From assembly GCF_017303295.1 (NCBI RefSeq), contig NZ_JAFKOK010000003.1, forward strand, positions 309,366 through 373,365: a stretch of 64,000 bases of DNA, given 5' to 3'. Position 1 is the first letter of the stretch. Each line of letters begins with the position of its first letter. This DNA is from Rhodobacter sp. NTK016B. Lineage in GTDB: Bacteria > Pseudomonadota > Alphaproteobacteria > Rhodobacterales > Rhodobacteraceae. The position numbers were made by a program, and so were the translations under genes. The notes under the pieces were generated by a model that searched no databases, was not told where the DNA came from, and worked only from the letters and a program-made list of their open reading frames with translations. Shown in pieces: positions 46,497 to 57,177 of the stretch.

Positions 46497-47819
46497 ATGC
46501 CAAAATCCGCCCTGTCCGGTACACGGATCCGCGCTTTGCGCACCGCGCGGCGGATCGGACAGGCCGATCTCGCCCGGCTGGTCGGTGTCTCGCCCTCGTA
46601 TCTCAACCTGATCGAACATAACCGCCGCCGCGCCTCGTCTCGGGTGATCGAGGCCATCGCGCAGGCGTTGCAGATCCCCGCCGAGACGCTGCAAGAGGGT
46701 GTGGGCGACGAACAGCTCACCGCCTTGCGCGCAGCGGCGGCGCGCGCGCAGCCCGGCGCGGCGCCCGAGCTGGACCGGGCCGAGGAATTCGCGGGCCGCT
46801 TTCCCGGCTGGGCCGCGCTGCTGGCGCAGCTTGCTGCGCATTCCGAGATGCAGGAGCGCATCATCGAGCGTCTGTCTGACCGGATGGCGCATGACCCGAA
46901 CCTGTCGGCCTCGCTGCACGAAATCGTCTCGGCGGTGACGGCGGTACAATCCACGGCGGCGATTCTGGCGGAATCAGAGGATCTGGAACCCGAATGGCGC
47001 GCGCGGTTCCATCGCAACGTGCATGCCGATTCGGTGCGTCTGGCCAATGCCGCCGAAACGCTGGTCGCCTTTCTCGACACGTCGAGCGAAGAGGCCGGGC
47101 TCGCCGCGCCGCAAGAAGAGCTGGAAAGCTGGCTCGACCGGCAGGGCTATCACGTCGCGGCGCTGGAAGAGGGGGCCGAGGTCGATATCACCGCCCTCAC
47201 GCAAGGACAGGCCGAGCTTGCCTCGGTCGCGTCGCGCCGGCTGGCCGAGGATTGGCTGATCCGCGCGCGCGACGATGCCGCCGCCGTCCCGCTGGGGGCG
47301 CTCATGCCGGTGCTGTCAAAGGTCTTTTCATCAGGTAAGCCCTTTTCCCCCGATGCATTGGCGCGTCAGTTCGACGTCGATCTCGCGCGGCTGTTCCGGC
47401 GTCTGGCGACGTTGCCGTCGCAGCAGACGATTCCTCGATTCGGGCTGGTGGTCTGCGACGGATCCGGGACGATCACCTTCCGCCGCCCGGTCGATGGGTT
47501 CCAGCTTCCGCGCTTCGGCGGGGCCTGTCCGCTCTGGCCGCTTTACGAGGCGCTGTTGCAGCAGGGCCGCCCGGTCCGCGCCTATGTCGAGTTCTCGGGC
47601 CGCTTGCCCGCGCGCTTCGTGGCGCATGCCATTGCCGATGCCCGGGGACCGCTGAGCTTCGAGACGCCAAGCGCCTGGGAATCCTCGATGCTTCTGACCC
47701 CGGCAGGCGCCGTGCCCGATGCCGAGGGCCTGCCCACGCGGTTGGTCGGCTCGAATTGCCGGGTCTGCCCCCGCGCCGCTTGCGAGGCGCGGCGCGAACC
47801 CTCGATCGTCTCGGTCTGA
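46497..47819 (+). CDS. ScfR-like XRE family regulator (DUF2083)
   Basis: 440 residues. The N-terminal XRE HTH (~5-62: IRALRTARRIGQADLARLVGVSPSYLNLIEHNRRRAS) is followed by a long helical region. The C-terminal DUF2083 domain has FGGACPLWPLYEALLQQGRPVRAYVEFSGRLPARFVA and ends in a Cys cluster NCRVCPRAACEARREP. This is the pattern of short-chain fatty-acyl regulators such as ScfR/RamB, which sense acyl-CoA and control acetate or fatty-acid metabolism. It lies divergent from accBC, so control of carboxylase genes is plausible. ATG 46497 lies downstream of CAAGGGA. Confidence 0.86.
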   Translation: MPKSALSGTRIRALRTARRIGQADLARLVGVSPSYLNLIEHNRRRASSRVIEAIAQALQIPAETLQEGVGDEQLTALRAAAARAQPGAAPELDRAEEFAGRFPGWAALLAQLAAHSEMQERIIERLSDRMAHDPNLSASLHEIVSAVTAVQSTAAILAESEDLEPEWRARFHRNVHADSVRLANAAETLVAFLDTSSEEAGLAAPQEELESWLDRQGYHVAALEEGAEVDITALTQGQAELASVASRRLAEDWLIRARDDAAAVPLGALMPVLSKVFSSGKPFSPDALARQFDVDLARLFRRLATLPSQQTIPRFGLVVCDGSGTITFRRPVDGFQLPRFGGACPLWPLYEALLQQGRPVRAYVEFSGRLPARFVAHAIADARGPLSFETPSAWESSMLLTPAGAVPDAEGLPTRLVGSNCRVCPRAACEARREPSIVSV

Positions 47820-47976
47820 GGGGGCGCGGGGCCGCTTGTGGCTTGGGACGCCCTGATCACGAACGCGCGCATCCAGCCTTTGACACATGGGTCTTTAGAC
47901 GTAATAGTCGGGTCCTGGATTGGTCGTCAGGGGAGGAGTACGGCCATCCGTGTGCGGAACCGGGGAGGATCGTCGC

Positions 47977-48444
47977 ATGGGCCACGACGGCCCCGACCAA
48001 GTGTCGGGTGATGATTCACCGTTCCGTGCACCGGGGCAGGCCGGCCCGCGTTCGGGCGACGACGCCAAACGCGGAGCCGGTCGCCGCGTGCTTGTCGTCG
48101 AAGACGAGCCCAACATTTCCGAAGCGATCCGTTTCATTCTCAATCGCGATGGCTGGCAGGTCGAGATGATCGGCACAGGCGAAGGCGCGCTCGACCGGAT
48201 CGCCGCGCGCGAACCGGATCTGGTGATTCTGGATGTCATGCTGCCCGATCTCAGCGGCTACGACGTGCTGCGAACTCTGCGCGTGCGGCCTTGCACCGCG
48301 AATTTGCCGGTGATCGTGCTGACGGCGCGGGGCACTGCGGCGGCGCGCGAGACCGCGCGCGATGCCGGGGCGTCGGTCTTCATGGCCAAGCCTTTCGTCA
48401 ATTCCGAACTGGTCGATGTTGTGCGGCAGCTCGCCAAGCTATGA
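47977..48444 (+). CDS. single-domain response regulator
   Basis: 155 residues. After a ~35-residue polar leader comes one receiver domain: RRVLVVEDEPNISEAIRFIL (acidic pocket), LVILDVMLPDLSGYDVL (phosphoacceptor D86), VLTARGT and FMAKPFVNSELV (conserved Lys). There is no output domain. ATG 47977 is chosen because GGGGAGGA lies 7 bp upstream. It is followed by a two-helix membrane protein (7 bp gap) and an SSS-type histidine kinase, which is the obvious partner; it probably acts as a phosphorelay intermediate or by protein binding. Confidence 0.9.
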   Translation: MGHDGPDQVSGDDSPFRAPGQAGPRSGDDAKRGAGRRVLVVEDEPNISEAIRFILNRDGWQVEMIGTGEGALDRIAAREPDLVILDVMLPDLSGYDVLRTLRVRPCTANLPVIVLTARGTAAARETARDAGASVFMAKPFVNSELVDVVRQLAKL

Positions 48445-48451
48445 TCGCCCC

Positions 48452-48757
48452 ATGAAATCGCCCCGCCCTCCGCTTTTTCTCGAGCGCAGCACCTATCGTC
48501 GCCGTCGCCTGATGGATGCCGCGCGGATCCTGCCGGTGGTGGGCTTCGTACTGATTCTGCTGCCGGTCCTGTGGACGCGGGGCTCGGATGTCGGCACGGC
48601 GGGCGAGGCGGTGTACCTGTTCGGTCTGTGGGCCGTGCTGATCGTGGCGGCGGCGCTTCTGTCGGGGCCGTTGCGCAGCGCGCTGCGGCGTGACGTGCAG
48701 GGCGACGCGCCCGACGCCGGGACCGAGACCAAGGCGCCGGAGCCGCGCGGTTCATGA
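48452..48757 (+). CDS. small two-helix membrane protein coupled to SSS kinase
   Basis: 101 residues. Basic N terminus (FLERSTYRRRRL), two membrane helices (~24-40 ILPVVGFVLILLPVLW and ~54-72 VYLFGLWAVLIVAAALLSG), and a charged cytosolic tail. The stop overlaps the kinase ATG as ATGA. Size, topology and position resemble the DUF485/DUF4212 small subunits encoded just before SSS-family symporters, though I see no clear sequence signature. It is inferred to associate with the symporter-like part of the kinase. Confidence 0.7.
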   Translation: MKSPRPPLFLERSTYRRRRLMDAARILPVVGFVLILLPVLWTRGSDVGTAGEAVYLFGLWAVLIVAAALLSGPLRSALRRDVQGDAPDAGTETKAPEPRGS

Positions 48758-51495
48758 CCCTCAATATCCTGATCCCCGCCGCGCTGGGATATGTCGTTTT
48801 CCTCTTCTTCATCGCTTCGCTGGCCGAACGCCGGGCCGAGGCCCTGCGCGCCGCCGGACGGGCACCGCGTTTCCTGCGCTCGCCTCTGGTCTACACGCTG
48901 TCCTTGTCGGTCTATTGCACGGCCTGGACCTTTTACGGCGCGGTCGGCTACGCGGCGCGGTCGGGGCTGGAATACGTGACGATCTATCTGGGTCCGACGC
49001 TGGTCTTCGTGGGTTGGTGGTGGCTGTTGCGCAAGCTGGTGCGGATCGGCAAGGCGCAGCGCGTAACCTCGATCGCCGACCTCATTTCCTCGCGCTACGG
49101 CAAATCGAACGCGGTGGGGGTGATCGTGACGTTGCTCGCGGTGGTGGCGACCACGCCTTATATCGCGCTGCAGCTTCAATCCATTTCGCTGAGCTTCGGC
49201 GCCTTTGCCGCCGATCAGCCGCTCGCGCCGTCGCAACTGGCGCTCTGGGTGGCGGCGGGGCTGGCGCTGTTCACCATTCTCTTCGGAACCCGCAACCTCG
49301 ATGCCAACGAACAGCACCACGGCGTCGTGACGGCCATCGCCTTCGAGGCGGTGGTCAAGCTCGTCGCGCTGATCGCGGTGGGGGCATGGGTGGTCTGGGG
49401 GCTGGCCGACGGTCCCGCCGACATCATGGCGCGGATCTCGGAGGTCGAGCGACCGGAATGGCAGATCCAACCGGGCCGCTGGATGGGGCTCACCTTTCTG
49501 GCGGGCGTCGCCGTGGTCACGCTGCCGCGCATGTTTCAGGTGCTGGTGGTCGAGAATGCCGACCAGACCCACCTTGCCATCGCGTCCTGGGCCTTTCCGC
49601 TTTACCTGCTGGCGATCAGCCTGTTCGTTCTGCCCATCGCCGCGGCCGGGCTGACCTTTCTGCCCGAGGGCATGAATCCCGACCTGTTCGTCCTCAGCCT
49701 GCCGCACTCGCTGGGCCAGCCCGGGCTGGCGATGCTCGCCTTTCTGGGCGGGCTGTCGGCGGCGACGTCGATGGTGATCATTGCCGCCATCGCTCTGGCG
49801 ACGATGATGTCGAACCATATTGTCGTGCCGCTCTGGCTGGCCTCGCGCCGCCGGGCGGCGGGGCGCGGGGCGATCCCGTCGCGCGATGCCAGCGACATGC
49901 GTGGCCTCGTGCTGAACGCGCGGCGGCTTTCGATCGGCGTGATCCTCGGGCTGGGCTATGTGTATTTCGCGGTTTCGGGCGGATCGCGAGCGCTGGCGGC
50001 GATCGGTCTGATTTCCTTTGCAGGCATGGCACAGGTGCTGCCTGCGCTGGTGGGCGCGCTGTATTGGCGCGGGGCCAGCCGGATCGGCGCGGCGGTCGGG
50101 ACCTGCGTGGGAACGCTGGCCTGGCTCTATACGCTGTTTCTTCCGTCCTTCGGTCCGGATGTCATCCTTAGCGCGCAATTGATGGCCGAGGGGCCGTTCG
50201 GGCTGGCATGGCTGCGCCCGCACGCGCTGTTCGGGGTCGAGGGGCTGGATCCGTTGCTGCATGCGCTGTTCTGGTCGCTGTTGATGAACGCCGCCGCGTT
50301 CCTTGCCGGATCGCTGGTCAGCTTTCCCAGCCCGGTCGAGCGCGTGCAATCGGCGCAATTCGTCAATGTCTACGAGCTGGGCGCCTCGGACGAGAGCACC
50401 GTCACCCGTGGATGGTCCCACGATGCCGCCGAGAACGAGGCCGAGGATCTTCTGGCCATGTCGCAGCGCATTCTGGGGGCCGATGTCGCGCTGGCCTTCT
50501 TCGCCGCTGCTGCGCGCGGGCAGGGCAAGGCCGGTTTCCTGCCCGATCCGACGCCCGATTTCCTGAACCGACTCGAACGCGAACTGGCGGGGTCGGTGGG
50601 CGCGGCCACGGCGCATGCGATGATCGCGCAGATCGTGGGCGGGCGGCTGGTGACGGTCGACGACCTGATGGCCGTGGCCAGCGAGACCGCGCAGATCATG
50701 GAGCATTCCGCGCAGCTTGAGGCCAAGTCCGAAGAGTTGGCCCGCACCGCGCGCCAACTCAGCGAGGCCAACGAGATGCTGCAGCGGCTGTCGGTGCAAA
50801 AAGACAGCTTCCTCAGCCAGATCAGCCACGAATTGCGCACACCGATGACCTCGATCCGGGCGTTTTCCGAGATCCTGATGGATGACGAGGTCACGCAGGA
50901 CGAAACCCTGCGCTACGCGAAGATCATCCATGACGAATCGATTCGCCTGACGCGCCTGCTGGACGATCTTCTGGATCTCAGCGTGCTTGAGAACGGTCAG
51001 GTCAATCTGGATATCGAAGACGACAACCTGCACGCACTGATCGACCGCGCGTTGATGGCGTCGAACTCGGTTCAGCCGCAGCGCGATTTCATCATCCGGC
51101 GGCAGGTCTCTGACGAGGATATCGCGCTGCGCACCGATATCGGCCGCCTGACGCAGGTTTTCATCAACATCCTGTCCAACGCGCGGAAATACTGCGATTC
51201 GGACCAGCCCGAACTTCGCATTACCGTGCGCAAACGGGCCGGGCAGGTGGCGGTCGACTTCATCGACAATGGTTCGGGGATTCCCAAACAAAGCCAGGTG
51301 CTGATCTTCGAGAAATTCGCCCGCCTCACCGACATGCACAAGGCGGGCGGCGCCGGGCTGGGTCTGGCGATCTGCCGCGAGATCATGCTCAATCTGGGCG
51401 GCGACATCGCCTATGTGCCGGGGCAGGGCGGTGCGGCTTTCCGCGTGTCTTTCCCGCTGGTTCTGAAGCCCCGGGCATCGCGCGCGGCGCGTTAG
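48754..51495 (+). CDS. sodium:solute symporter-type sensor histidine kinase
   Basis: 913 residues. Residues ~1-520 are an SSS-family domain with about 13 membrane helices (LSVYCTAWTFYGAVGYAARSG; MFQVLVVENADQTHL; LGGLSAATSMVIIAAIALATM). Residues ~640-685 are coiled coil (EHSAQLEAKSEELARTARQLSE). The kinase core has the phosphoacceptor in ISHELRTPMTS (H692), N box FINILSNARKYC, G1 FIDNGSGIP and G2 GAGLGLAICREI. It lacks a receiver domain, consistent with the receiver protein two genes upstream. CbrA is the known example of this architecture. The nutrient sensed or transported is not readable. Confidence 0.92.
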   Translation: MTLNILIPAALGYVVFLFFIASLAERRAEALRAAGRAPRFLRSPLVYTLSLSVYCTAWTFYGAVGYAARSGLEYVTIYLGPTLVFVGWWWLLRKLVRIGKAQRVTSIADLISSRYGKSNAVGVIVTLLAVVATTPYIALQLQSISLSFGAFAADQPLAPSQLALWVAAGLALFTILFGTRNLDANEQHHGVVTAIAFEAVVKLVALIAVGAWVVWGLADGPADIMARISEVERPEWQIQPGRWMGLTFLAGVAVVTLPRMFQVLVVENADQTHLAIASWAFPLYLLAISLFVLPIAAAGLTFLPEGMNPDLFVLSLPHSLGQPGLAMLAFLGGLSAATSMVIIAAIALATMMSNHIVVPLWLASRRRAAGRGAIPSRDASDMRGLVLNARRLSIGVILGLGYVYFAVSGGSRALAAIGLISFAGMAQVLPALVGALYWRGASRIGAAVGTCVGTLAWLYTLFLPSFGPDVILSAQLMAEGPFGLAWLRPHALFGVEGLDPLLHALFWSLLMNAAAFLAGSLVSFPSPVERVQSAQFVNVYELGASDESTVTRGWSHDAAENEAEDLLAMSQRILGADVALAFFAAAARGQGKAGFLPDPTPDFLNRLERELAGSVGAATAHAMIAQIVGGRLVTVDDLMAVASETAQIMEHSAQLEAKSEELARTARQLSEANEMLQRLSVQKDSFLSQISHELRTPMTSIRAFSEILMDDEVTQDETLRYAKIIHDESIRLTRLLDDLLDLSVLENGQVNLDIEDDNLHALIDRALMASNSVQPQRDFIIRRQVSDEDIALRTDIGRLTQVFINILSNARKYCDSDQPELRITVRKRAGQVAVDFIDNGSGIPKQSQVLIFEKFARLTDMHKAGGAGLGLAICREIMLNLGGDIAYVPGQGGAAFRVSFPLVLKPRASRAAR

Positions 51496-51586
51496 GCGTT
51501 CACGTCCGCGCGACCGCGCCGCAAGGTCGCAGGCTGAACGCCGCTCGGTGCTTTGCGAAGCGGGCCGCAACGGCTATAGCTGGAGC

Positions 51587-53563
51587 ATGATCGTCGAACT
51601 CGGACACTACGCCCTCATCCTCGCCTTTGCCCTGTCGCTCTTGCAGACGGTCGTCCCGCTTGTCGGGGCGCAAAAAGGCTGGGCCGACTGGATGGCCGCC
51701 GGTAACCCCCTTGCGACCGCGCAATTCGTGCTGATCGCGCTCAGCTTCGCGGCGCTGACCTATGCCTTCGTCACTTCCGATTTCTCGGTGGTGCTGGTCG
51801 TGGACAATTCCCACACGCTGAAACCCTTGCTCTACAAGATCAGCGGTGTGTGGGGGAACCACGAGGGCTCGCTGCTCTTGTGGGTGCTTATCCTGGCGCT
51901 GTTCGGGGCTTGCGCGGCGTGGTTCGGGGGCAACCTGCCCGCGACGCTTCAGGCGCGCGTTCTGGCGGTGCAGGGATCGATCGGCGCGGCCTTCATGGCC
52001 TTCATGATCTTTACCTCGAACCCGTTCCTGCGCGCGGCCTTCCCGCCTTTCGACGGGGCCGACCTGAACCCGCTGCTGCAAGACCCCGGCCTCGCCTTCC
52101 ACCCGCCGTTTCTGTATCTCGGCTATGTCGGGCTGAGCATGGCGTTCAGCTTTGCCGTGGCCGCGCTGATCGAAGGCAAGGTCGATGCCGCCTGGGGCCG
52201 CTGGGTGCGGCCGTGGACACTGGCTGCGTGGATCTTCCTGACCATCGGCATCGCGCTGGGGTCGTGGTGGGCCTATTACGAGCTGGGCTGGGGTGGTTTC
52301 TGGTTCTGGGACCCGGTCGAGAATGCCTCGTTCATGCCGTGGCTCTTTGCGACCGCGCTGCTGCATTCGGCCATCGTGGTCGAAAAGCGCGAGACGCTGA
52401 AAGCCTGGACCATCCTGCTGGCGATCCTTGGTTTCGGCTTCTCGCTGATGGGCACGTTCATCGTGCGCTCGGGGCTGATCACCTCGGTCCATGCCTTTGC
52501 CTCGGACCCCGAGCGGGGCGTGTTCATCCTGATGATCTTCGCGGTCTTCGTCGGCGGTGCGCTCACGCTGTTCGCGCTGCGTAGCGCCGCGCTCGAAGCC
52601 AAGGGCGTTTTCGCTCTGGTCAGCCGCGAATCCGCGCTGGTGCTCAACAACGTGCTTCTGGCGGTTGCTTCGTTTGTGGTCTTCGTGGGCACGATGTGGC
52701 CGCTGGTCTCGGAAATGCTGTTTGACCGGGTGCTGTCTGTTGGCGCGCCGTTCTTCAACGCGGCCTTCACGCCCTTCATGATCGCATTGGCCATCGTCCT
52801 GCCGGTCGGCGCTGTTCTGCCGTGGAAGCGCGGCAAGCTGGGCCGCGCCGCGCGCAGCATGACCGGCGCCGCCGTTCTGGCCGTGGCGCTGGGGGGGCTG
52901 GTCTTTGCGATGCAGACGGGCGGCAGCGCGCTGGCACCGATTGGCGTGGCGCTGAGCGTCTGGCTGATCGTGGGCGCAGCGCTCGACCTCTATGGCCGGT
53001 CGGGCCGCAAGGGCTTTGGCGACCGGATGCGCCGGATGGTCAGCCTGCCGCGCGCGGAATGGGGCAAGGCCTTTGCCCATGCCGGGCTGGGCGTGACCAT
53101 CTTCGCGGTGTCCGCCGTTCTGGGCTGGGCGACCGAGGATATCCGCGTCGCCCGTATCGGCGAAAGCTTCGAGCATGGCGGCTACACCATGACCCTGTCC
53201 GATGTGACGCGCGAGCAGGGGCCGAACTATATCACGACGATGGGCACGATCGAGGTCCGCGACGGAGAGCGGTTCGTCGCCACCCTGCATCCCGAAAAGC
53301 GCGTCTATCCCGCCGCCGGGATGCCCACGACCGAGGCCGCGATCGATTATTCGCTGACCCGTGACCTGTATGTGGCGCTTGGCGACCCGCAGGAAGGCGG
53401 CGGCTGGGCGCTCAGAACCTATGTCAAACCCTTCGCGACATGGCTGTGGCTGGGGGCGGCGCTGATGGCGTTCGGCGGGCTGATCTCGCTCAGCGACCGG
53501 CGCTACCGGGTGGCTGCGGGGGCGCGCAAGGCGCCCGCGGCTGTCGCAACCCCGGCGGAGTGA
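51587..53563 (+). CDS. ccmF: cytochrome c-type biogenesis protein CcmF
   Basis: 658 residues, a multi-helix membrane component of the System I heme lyase that attaches heme to apocytochrome c. The WWD-type signature is GGFWFWDPVENASFMPWLFATALLHS; other conserved parts are ISGVWGNHEGSLLLW, DPGLAFHPPFLYLGYVG and GTFIVRSGLITSVHAFA. The C-terminal periplasmic domain has GPNYITTMGTIEV and FHPEKRVYP-like TLHPEKRVYP. ATG 51587 (MIVELGHYALILAFALSLLQ) is preceded by a tRNA-free, short leader. ccmH follows 5 bp later; ccmE/I/G are not in the window. Confidence 0.96.
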   Translation: MIVELGHYALILAFALSLLQTVVPLVGAQKGWADWMAAGNPLATAQFVLIALSFAALTYAFVTSDFSVVLVVDNSHTLKPLLYKISGVWGNHEGSLLLWVLILALFGACAAWFGGNLPATLQARVLAVQGSIGAAFMAFMIFTSNPFLRAAFPPFDGADLNPLLQDPGLAFHPPFLYLGYVGLSMAFSFAVAALIEGKVDAAWGRWVRPWTLAAWIFLTIGIALGSWWAYYELGWGGFWFWDPVENASFMPWLFATALLHSAIVVEKRETLKAWTILLAILGFGFSLMGTFIVRSGLITSVHAFASDPERGVFILMIFAVFVGGALTLFALRSAALEAKGVFALVSRESALVLNNVLLAVASFVVFVGTMWPLVSEMLFDRVLSVGAPFFNAAFTPFMIALAIVLPVGAVLPWKRGKLGRAARSMTGAAVLAVALGGLVFAMQTGGSALAPIGVALSVWLIVGAALDLYGRSGRKGFGDRMRRMVSLPRAEWGKAFAHAGLGVTIFAVSAVLGWATEDIRVARIGESFEHGGYTMTLSDVTREQGPNYITTMGTIEVRDGERFVATLHPEKRVYPAAGMPTTEAAIDYSLTRDLYVALGDPQEGGGWALRTYVKPFATWLWLGAALMAFGGLISLSDRRYRVAAGARKAPAAVATPAE

Positions 53564-53568
53564 GAGCG

Positions 53569-54015
53569 ATGCGCAAGCTGTTCCTGACCCTGGCTTTGAT
53601 GCTGCTGGCGCTACCCGCGCTGGCGGTGCAGCCCGACGAGGTGCTTGCCGATCCGGCGCTCGAAGCGCGCGCGCGCGAAATCACCGCCGAGCTGCGCTGC
53701 GTGGTCTGCCGCAACGAATCGGTCGACGATTCCAATGCCGATATCGCCCGCGACATCCGGCTGATGGTGCGCGAGCGGCTGGTGGCGGGCGACAGCAACG
53801 AAGAGGCGATCCAGTTCATGGTCGACCGCTTCGGCGAATTCGTTCTGCTCAATCCCCGCGCCACCGGCACCAACCTGATCCTGTGGATCACCGGGCCGGT
53901 GCTGCTGGTTCTGGGGCTGGGGATCGCCGTGCTCGCGATCCGCCGGCGCAAGCCCGGCACCGAGACCCTGAACGAGGCCGAGGAAGCCCGCCTGCGCCAG
54001 CTTCTCGAGGAGTGA
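53569..54015 (+). CDS. ccmH: cytochrome c-type biogenesis protein CcmH
   Basis: 148 residues. Signal peptide MRKLFLTLALMLLALPALA, then the CcmH/CycL domain with LRCVVCRNESVDDSNADIARDIR carrying the redox pair C44/C47, and a C-terminal membrane helix (LILWITGPVLLVLGLGIAVLAI). CcmH reduces the cysteines of apocytochrome c for heme ligation together with CcmF. It is the short form, so CcmI would be encoded separately. GAGAG precedes the start. Confidence 0.96.
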   Translation: MRKLFLTLALMLLALPALAVQPDEVLADPALEARAREITAELRCVVCRNESVDDSNADIARDIRLMVRERLVAGDSNEEAIQFMVDRFGEFVLLNPRATGTNLILWITGPVLLVLGLGIAVLAIRRRKPGTETLNEAEEARLRQLLEE

Positions 54016-54086
54016 CGCAAGGTCGCGCCTTTTCGCACCGGCCCGCGCGCGGGTAACGTGCGGTCAAACCAAGGGGAGGCGCCGCC

Positions 54087-54863
54087 GTGATCTACAAGAC
54101 TTTGACCGTGTCCGAAGATGGCGGGATCGGTGTCATCACCATGAACCGCCCGACACTGATGAACGCGCTCAACACCCAGATGCGTGCCGAGATCACCGCC
54201 GCCGTGCGCGACCTCGGAGCGCGGATGCGGGTGCTGGTGCTGACCGGCGAAGGCCGGGCGTTTTGTTCGGGGCAGGATCTGGGCGACGGGGTTTCCATCG
54301 ATGAGCTCGATCTGGGCCGCGTCCTGCGCGAGGAATACGAGCCCATGCTGCGCGCGATCCACGATTGCCCGGTGCCGGTGATTGCCGCCGTCAACGGGGC
54401 CGCGGCGGGCGCGGGCGCTAATCTGGCGCTGGCGGCGGATGTGGTGATCGCGACGCAATCGGCGGTGTTTCTTCAGGCCTTTACCCGTATTGGCCTTATT
54501 CCTGATGCGGGCGGCACCTATTGGCTCCCGCGCCTTGTAGGATATGCGCGTGCGATGGGGCAGGCGCTGTTCGCCGACAAGGTCTCGGCTGACGAGGCGC
54601 AGGCGATGGGGCTGATCTGGGCGTCGATCCCCGATGCCGAGTTCGAGGCCGAGTGGAAAGCCCGCGCCGCGCAGCTCGCCAAGGGGCCGACGCTGGCTTA
54701 CGGCGCCGTCAAGCGGGCGCTGCAGGCCAGCATGACCAACGATCTGGAAGCGCAGCTCGACACCGAGGCGCGGCTGCAGGGCGAGGTCGGCGCGACGCGC
54801 GATTTCCGCGAAGGCGTGATGGCCTTCCTTGAAAAACGTCCGGCGAAATTCGAAGGCCGTTGA
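54087..54863 (+). CDS. enoyl-CoA hydratase/isomerase, PaaG-like
   Basis: 258 residues, crotonase family. ITMNRPTLMNALN, oxyanion hole FCSGQDLGDG, NGAAAGAGANLALAADVVIA and IGLIPDAGGTYWLPRLVG are visible. The Asp in PDAGGT (in place of the second catalytic Glu) and the SGQDL motif are those of PaaG, the ring 1,2-epoxyphenylacetyl-CoA isomerase, but no other paa gene is near. A general enoyl-CoA isomerase role is equally possible. The start is GTG 54087, with GGGGAGG 6 bp upstream. It sits between ccmH and clpP as its own unit. Confidence 0.88.
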   Translation: MIYKTLTVSEDGGIGVITMNRPTLMNALNTQMRAEITAAVRDLGARMRVLVLTGEGRAFCSGQDLGDGVSIDELDLGRVLREEYEPMLRAIHDCPVPVIAAVNGAAAGAGANLALAADVVIATQSAVFLQAFTRIGLIPDAGGTYWLPRLVGYARAMGQALFADKVSADEAQAMGLIWASIPDAEFEAEWKARAAQLAKGPTLAYGAVKRALQASMTNDLEAQLDTEARLQGEVGATRDFREGVMAFLEKRPAKFEGR

Positions 54864-54964
54864 CCCCGCGTGCAAAAGGGCCGGGCCCCGTCACGAAGGC
54901 TCGCTCTTAACATTGCTCCGGGGGGTCCTCTTGCGGGGGGTGGATCGGAAGGCTAAGTCTTGGG

Positions 54965-54976
54965 CAAGAATTCTTG
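54965..54976. promoter_or_regulatory. palindrome CAAGAATTCTTG upstream of clpP
   Basis: A perfect 12-bp palindrome lies 38 bp before the clpP ATG, within the likely promoter. It does not match CIRCE, CtsR or a clear heat-shock sigma pattern. A regulator site is possible but unproven. Confidence 0.35.
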
Positions 54977-55014
54977 TCTACCGTGACTGATACGTCCCCA
55001 GCGAGGCCCGAGCG

Positions 55015-55641
55015 ATGCGTGATCCGATTGAAACCTACATGAACCTCGTTCCGATGGTGGTTGAACAGACCAGCCGGGGCGAGCGTGCCTACGACATCTT
55101 CTCGCGCCTGCTGAAAGAGCGCGTGATCTTCGTGACCGGCCCCGTCCATGACGGCATGGCCTCGCTGATCGTGGCGCAGCTTCTGCACCTTGAAGCCGAG
55201 AACCCGTCGAAAGAAATCTCGATGTACATCAACTCGCCGGGTGGCGTGGTGACCTCGGGTCTGTCGATCTACGACACGATGCAATACATCAAGCCGAAGG
55301 TCTCGACGCTGGTCGTGGGGCAGGCGGCCTCGATGGGCTCGCTGCTGCTGACTGCGGGCGAAAAAGGCATGCGCTTCTCGCTGCCCAACAGCTCGGTCAT
55401 GGTTCACCAGCCGTCGGGCGGCTATCAGGGTCAGGCGACCGACATCCTGATCCATGCCCGCAATACCGAGCGGCTGAAGCGCCGTCTCAACGAGATCTAT
55501 GTCCGGCATACCGGCAATACCTACAAGAAAGTGGAAGACGCCCTTGAGCGCGACAACTTCATGACCCCCGAAGAAGCCAAGGCCTGGGGTCTGATCGACG
55601 AAATCCTCGAGTCGCGCGAAACGCCGGCCGAGGCGTCGTGA
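55015..55641 (+). CDS. clpP: ATP-dependent Clp protease proteolytic subunit
   Basis: 208 residues. The serine protease triad is visible: S106 in [12 protein letters not shown]131 in MVHQPSGG and D180 in ERDNFM. It begins [33 protein letters not shown], a standard bacterial N terminus. ClpP forms a 14-mer barrel that degrades substrates fed by ClpX or ClpA. clpX follows 128 bp downstream in the same direction with a hairpin between, so the two may share a promoter only partly. Confidence 0.98.
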   Translation: MRDPIETYMNLVPMVVEQTSRGERAYDIFSRLLKERVIFVTGPVHDGMASLIVAQLLHLEAENPSKEISMYINSPGGVVTSGLSIYDTMQYIKPKVSTLVVGQAASMGSLLLTAGEKGMRFSLPNSSVMVHQPSGGYQGQATDILIHARNTERLKRRLNEIYVRHTGNTYKKVEDALERDNFMTPEEAKAWGLIDEILESRETPAEAS

Positions 55642-55664
55642 TCCAAGGGTCGTGATGATCGGCT

Positions 55665-55701
55665 GCGGGCGGGACGGCACTTTGGCATTGTCCCCGCCCG
55701 C
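55665..55701 (+). terminator. hairpin between clpP and clpX
   Basis: A long stem (GCGGGCGGGAC / GTCCCCGCCCGC, one bulge) followed 11 bp later by TTTT. It could be a partial terminator, setting the clpP:clpX ratio. Confidence 0.45.
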
Positions 55702-55769
55702 CCACTGGCCTAGTTTTGACGTAAAGGCCCGTCAGAAGGCCGCAACCGATGACGAGCACGAGGTGTCGA

Positions 55770-57053
<1,284 letters not shown>

Positions 57054-57072
57054 TCCGTCCGCCGATACCGGA

Positions 57073-57111
57073 ACAAAAACGCCTCGCGGAGCTTCCGCGA
57101 GGCGTTTTTCT
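57073..57111. terminator. rho-independent terminator past clpX
   Basis: An 11-bp stem (ACGCCTCGCGG / CCGCGAGGCGT) is flanked by A5 and followed by TTTTTC, so it can act in both directions between clpX and the convergent decarboxylase operon. Confidence 0.9.
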
Positions 57112-57177
57112 TTGGTTTCTGGGCGAGAATGAAAGCCTGACATTTTAACGTCAGGCAATTCTGTTTCCGGCTAAGCC

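Noticed and set aside
48493..51570. A 1025-codon open frame on the minus strand
   Set aside because: It lies wholly opposite the SSS-type kinase gene, whose motifs are unmistakable. The predicted protein is low-complexity Arg/Gln/Pro-rich, as typical of antisense frames in high-GC DNA.
51500..53290. A 596-codon open frame on the minus strand
   Set aside because: Antisense to ccmF, with Arg/Gln/His-rich composition and no recognisable motif.
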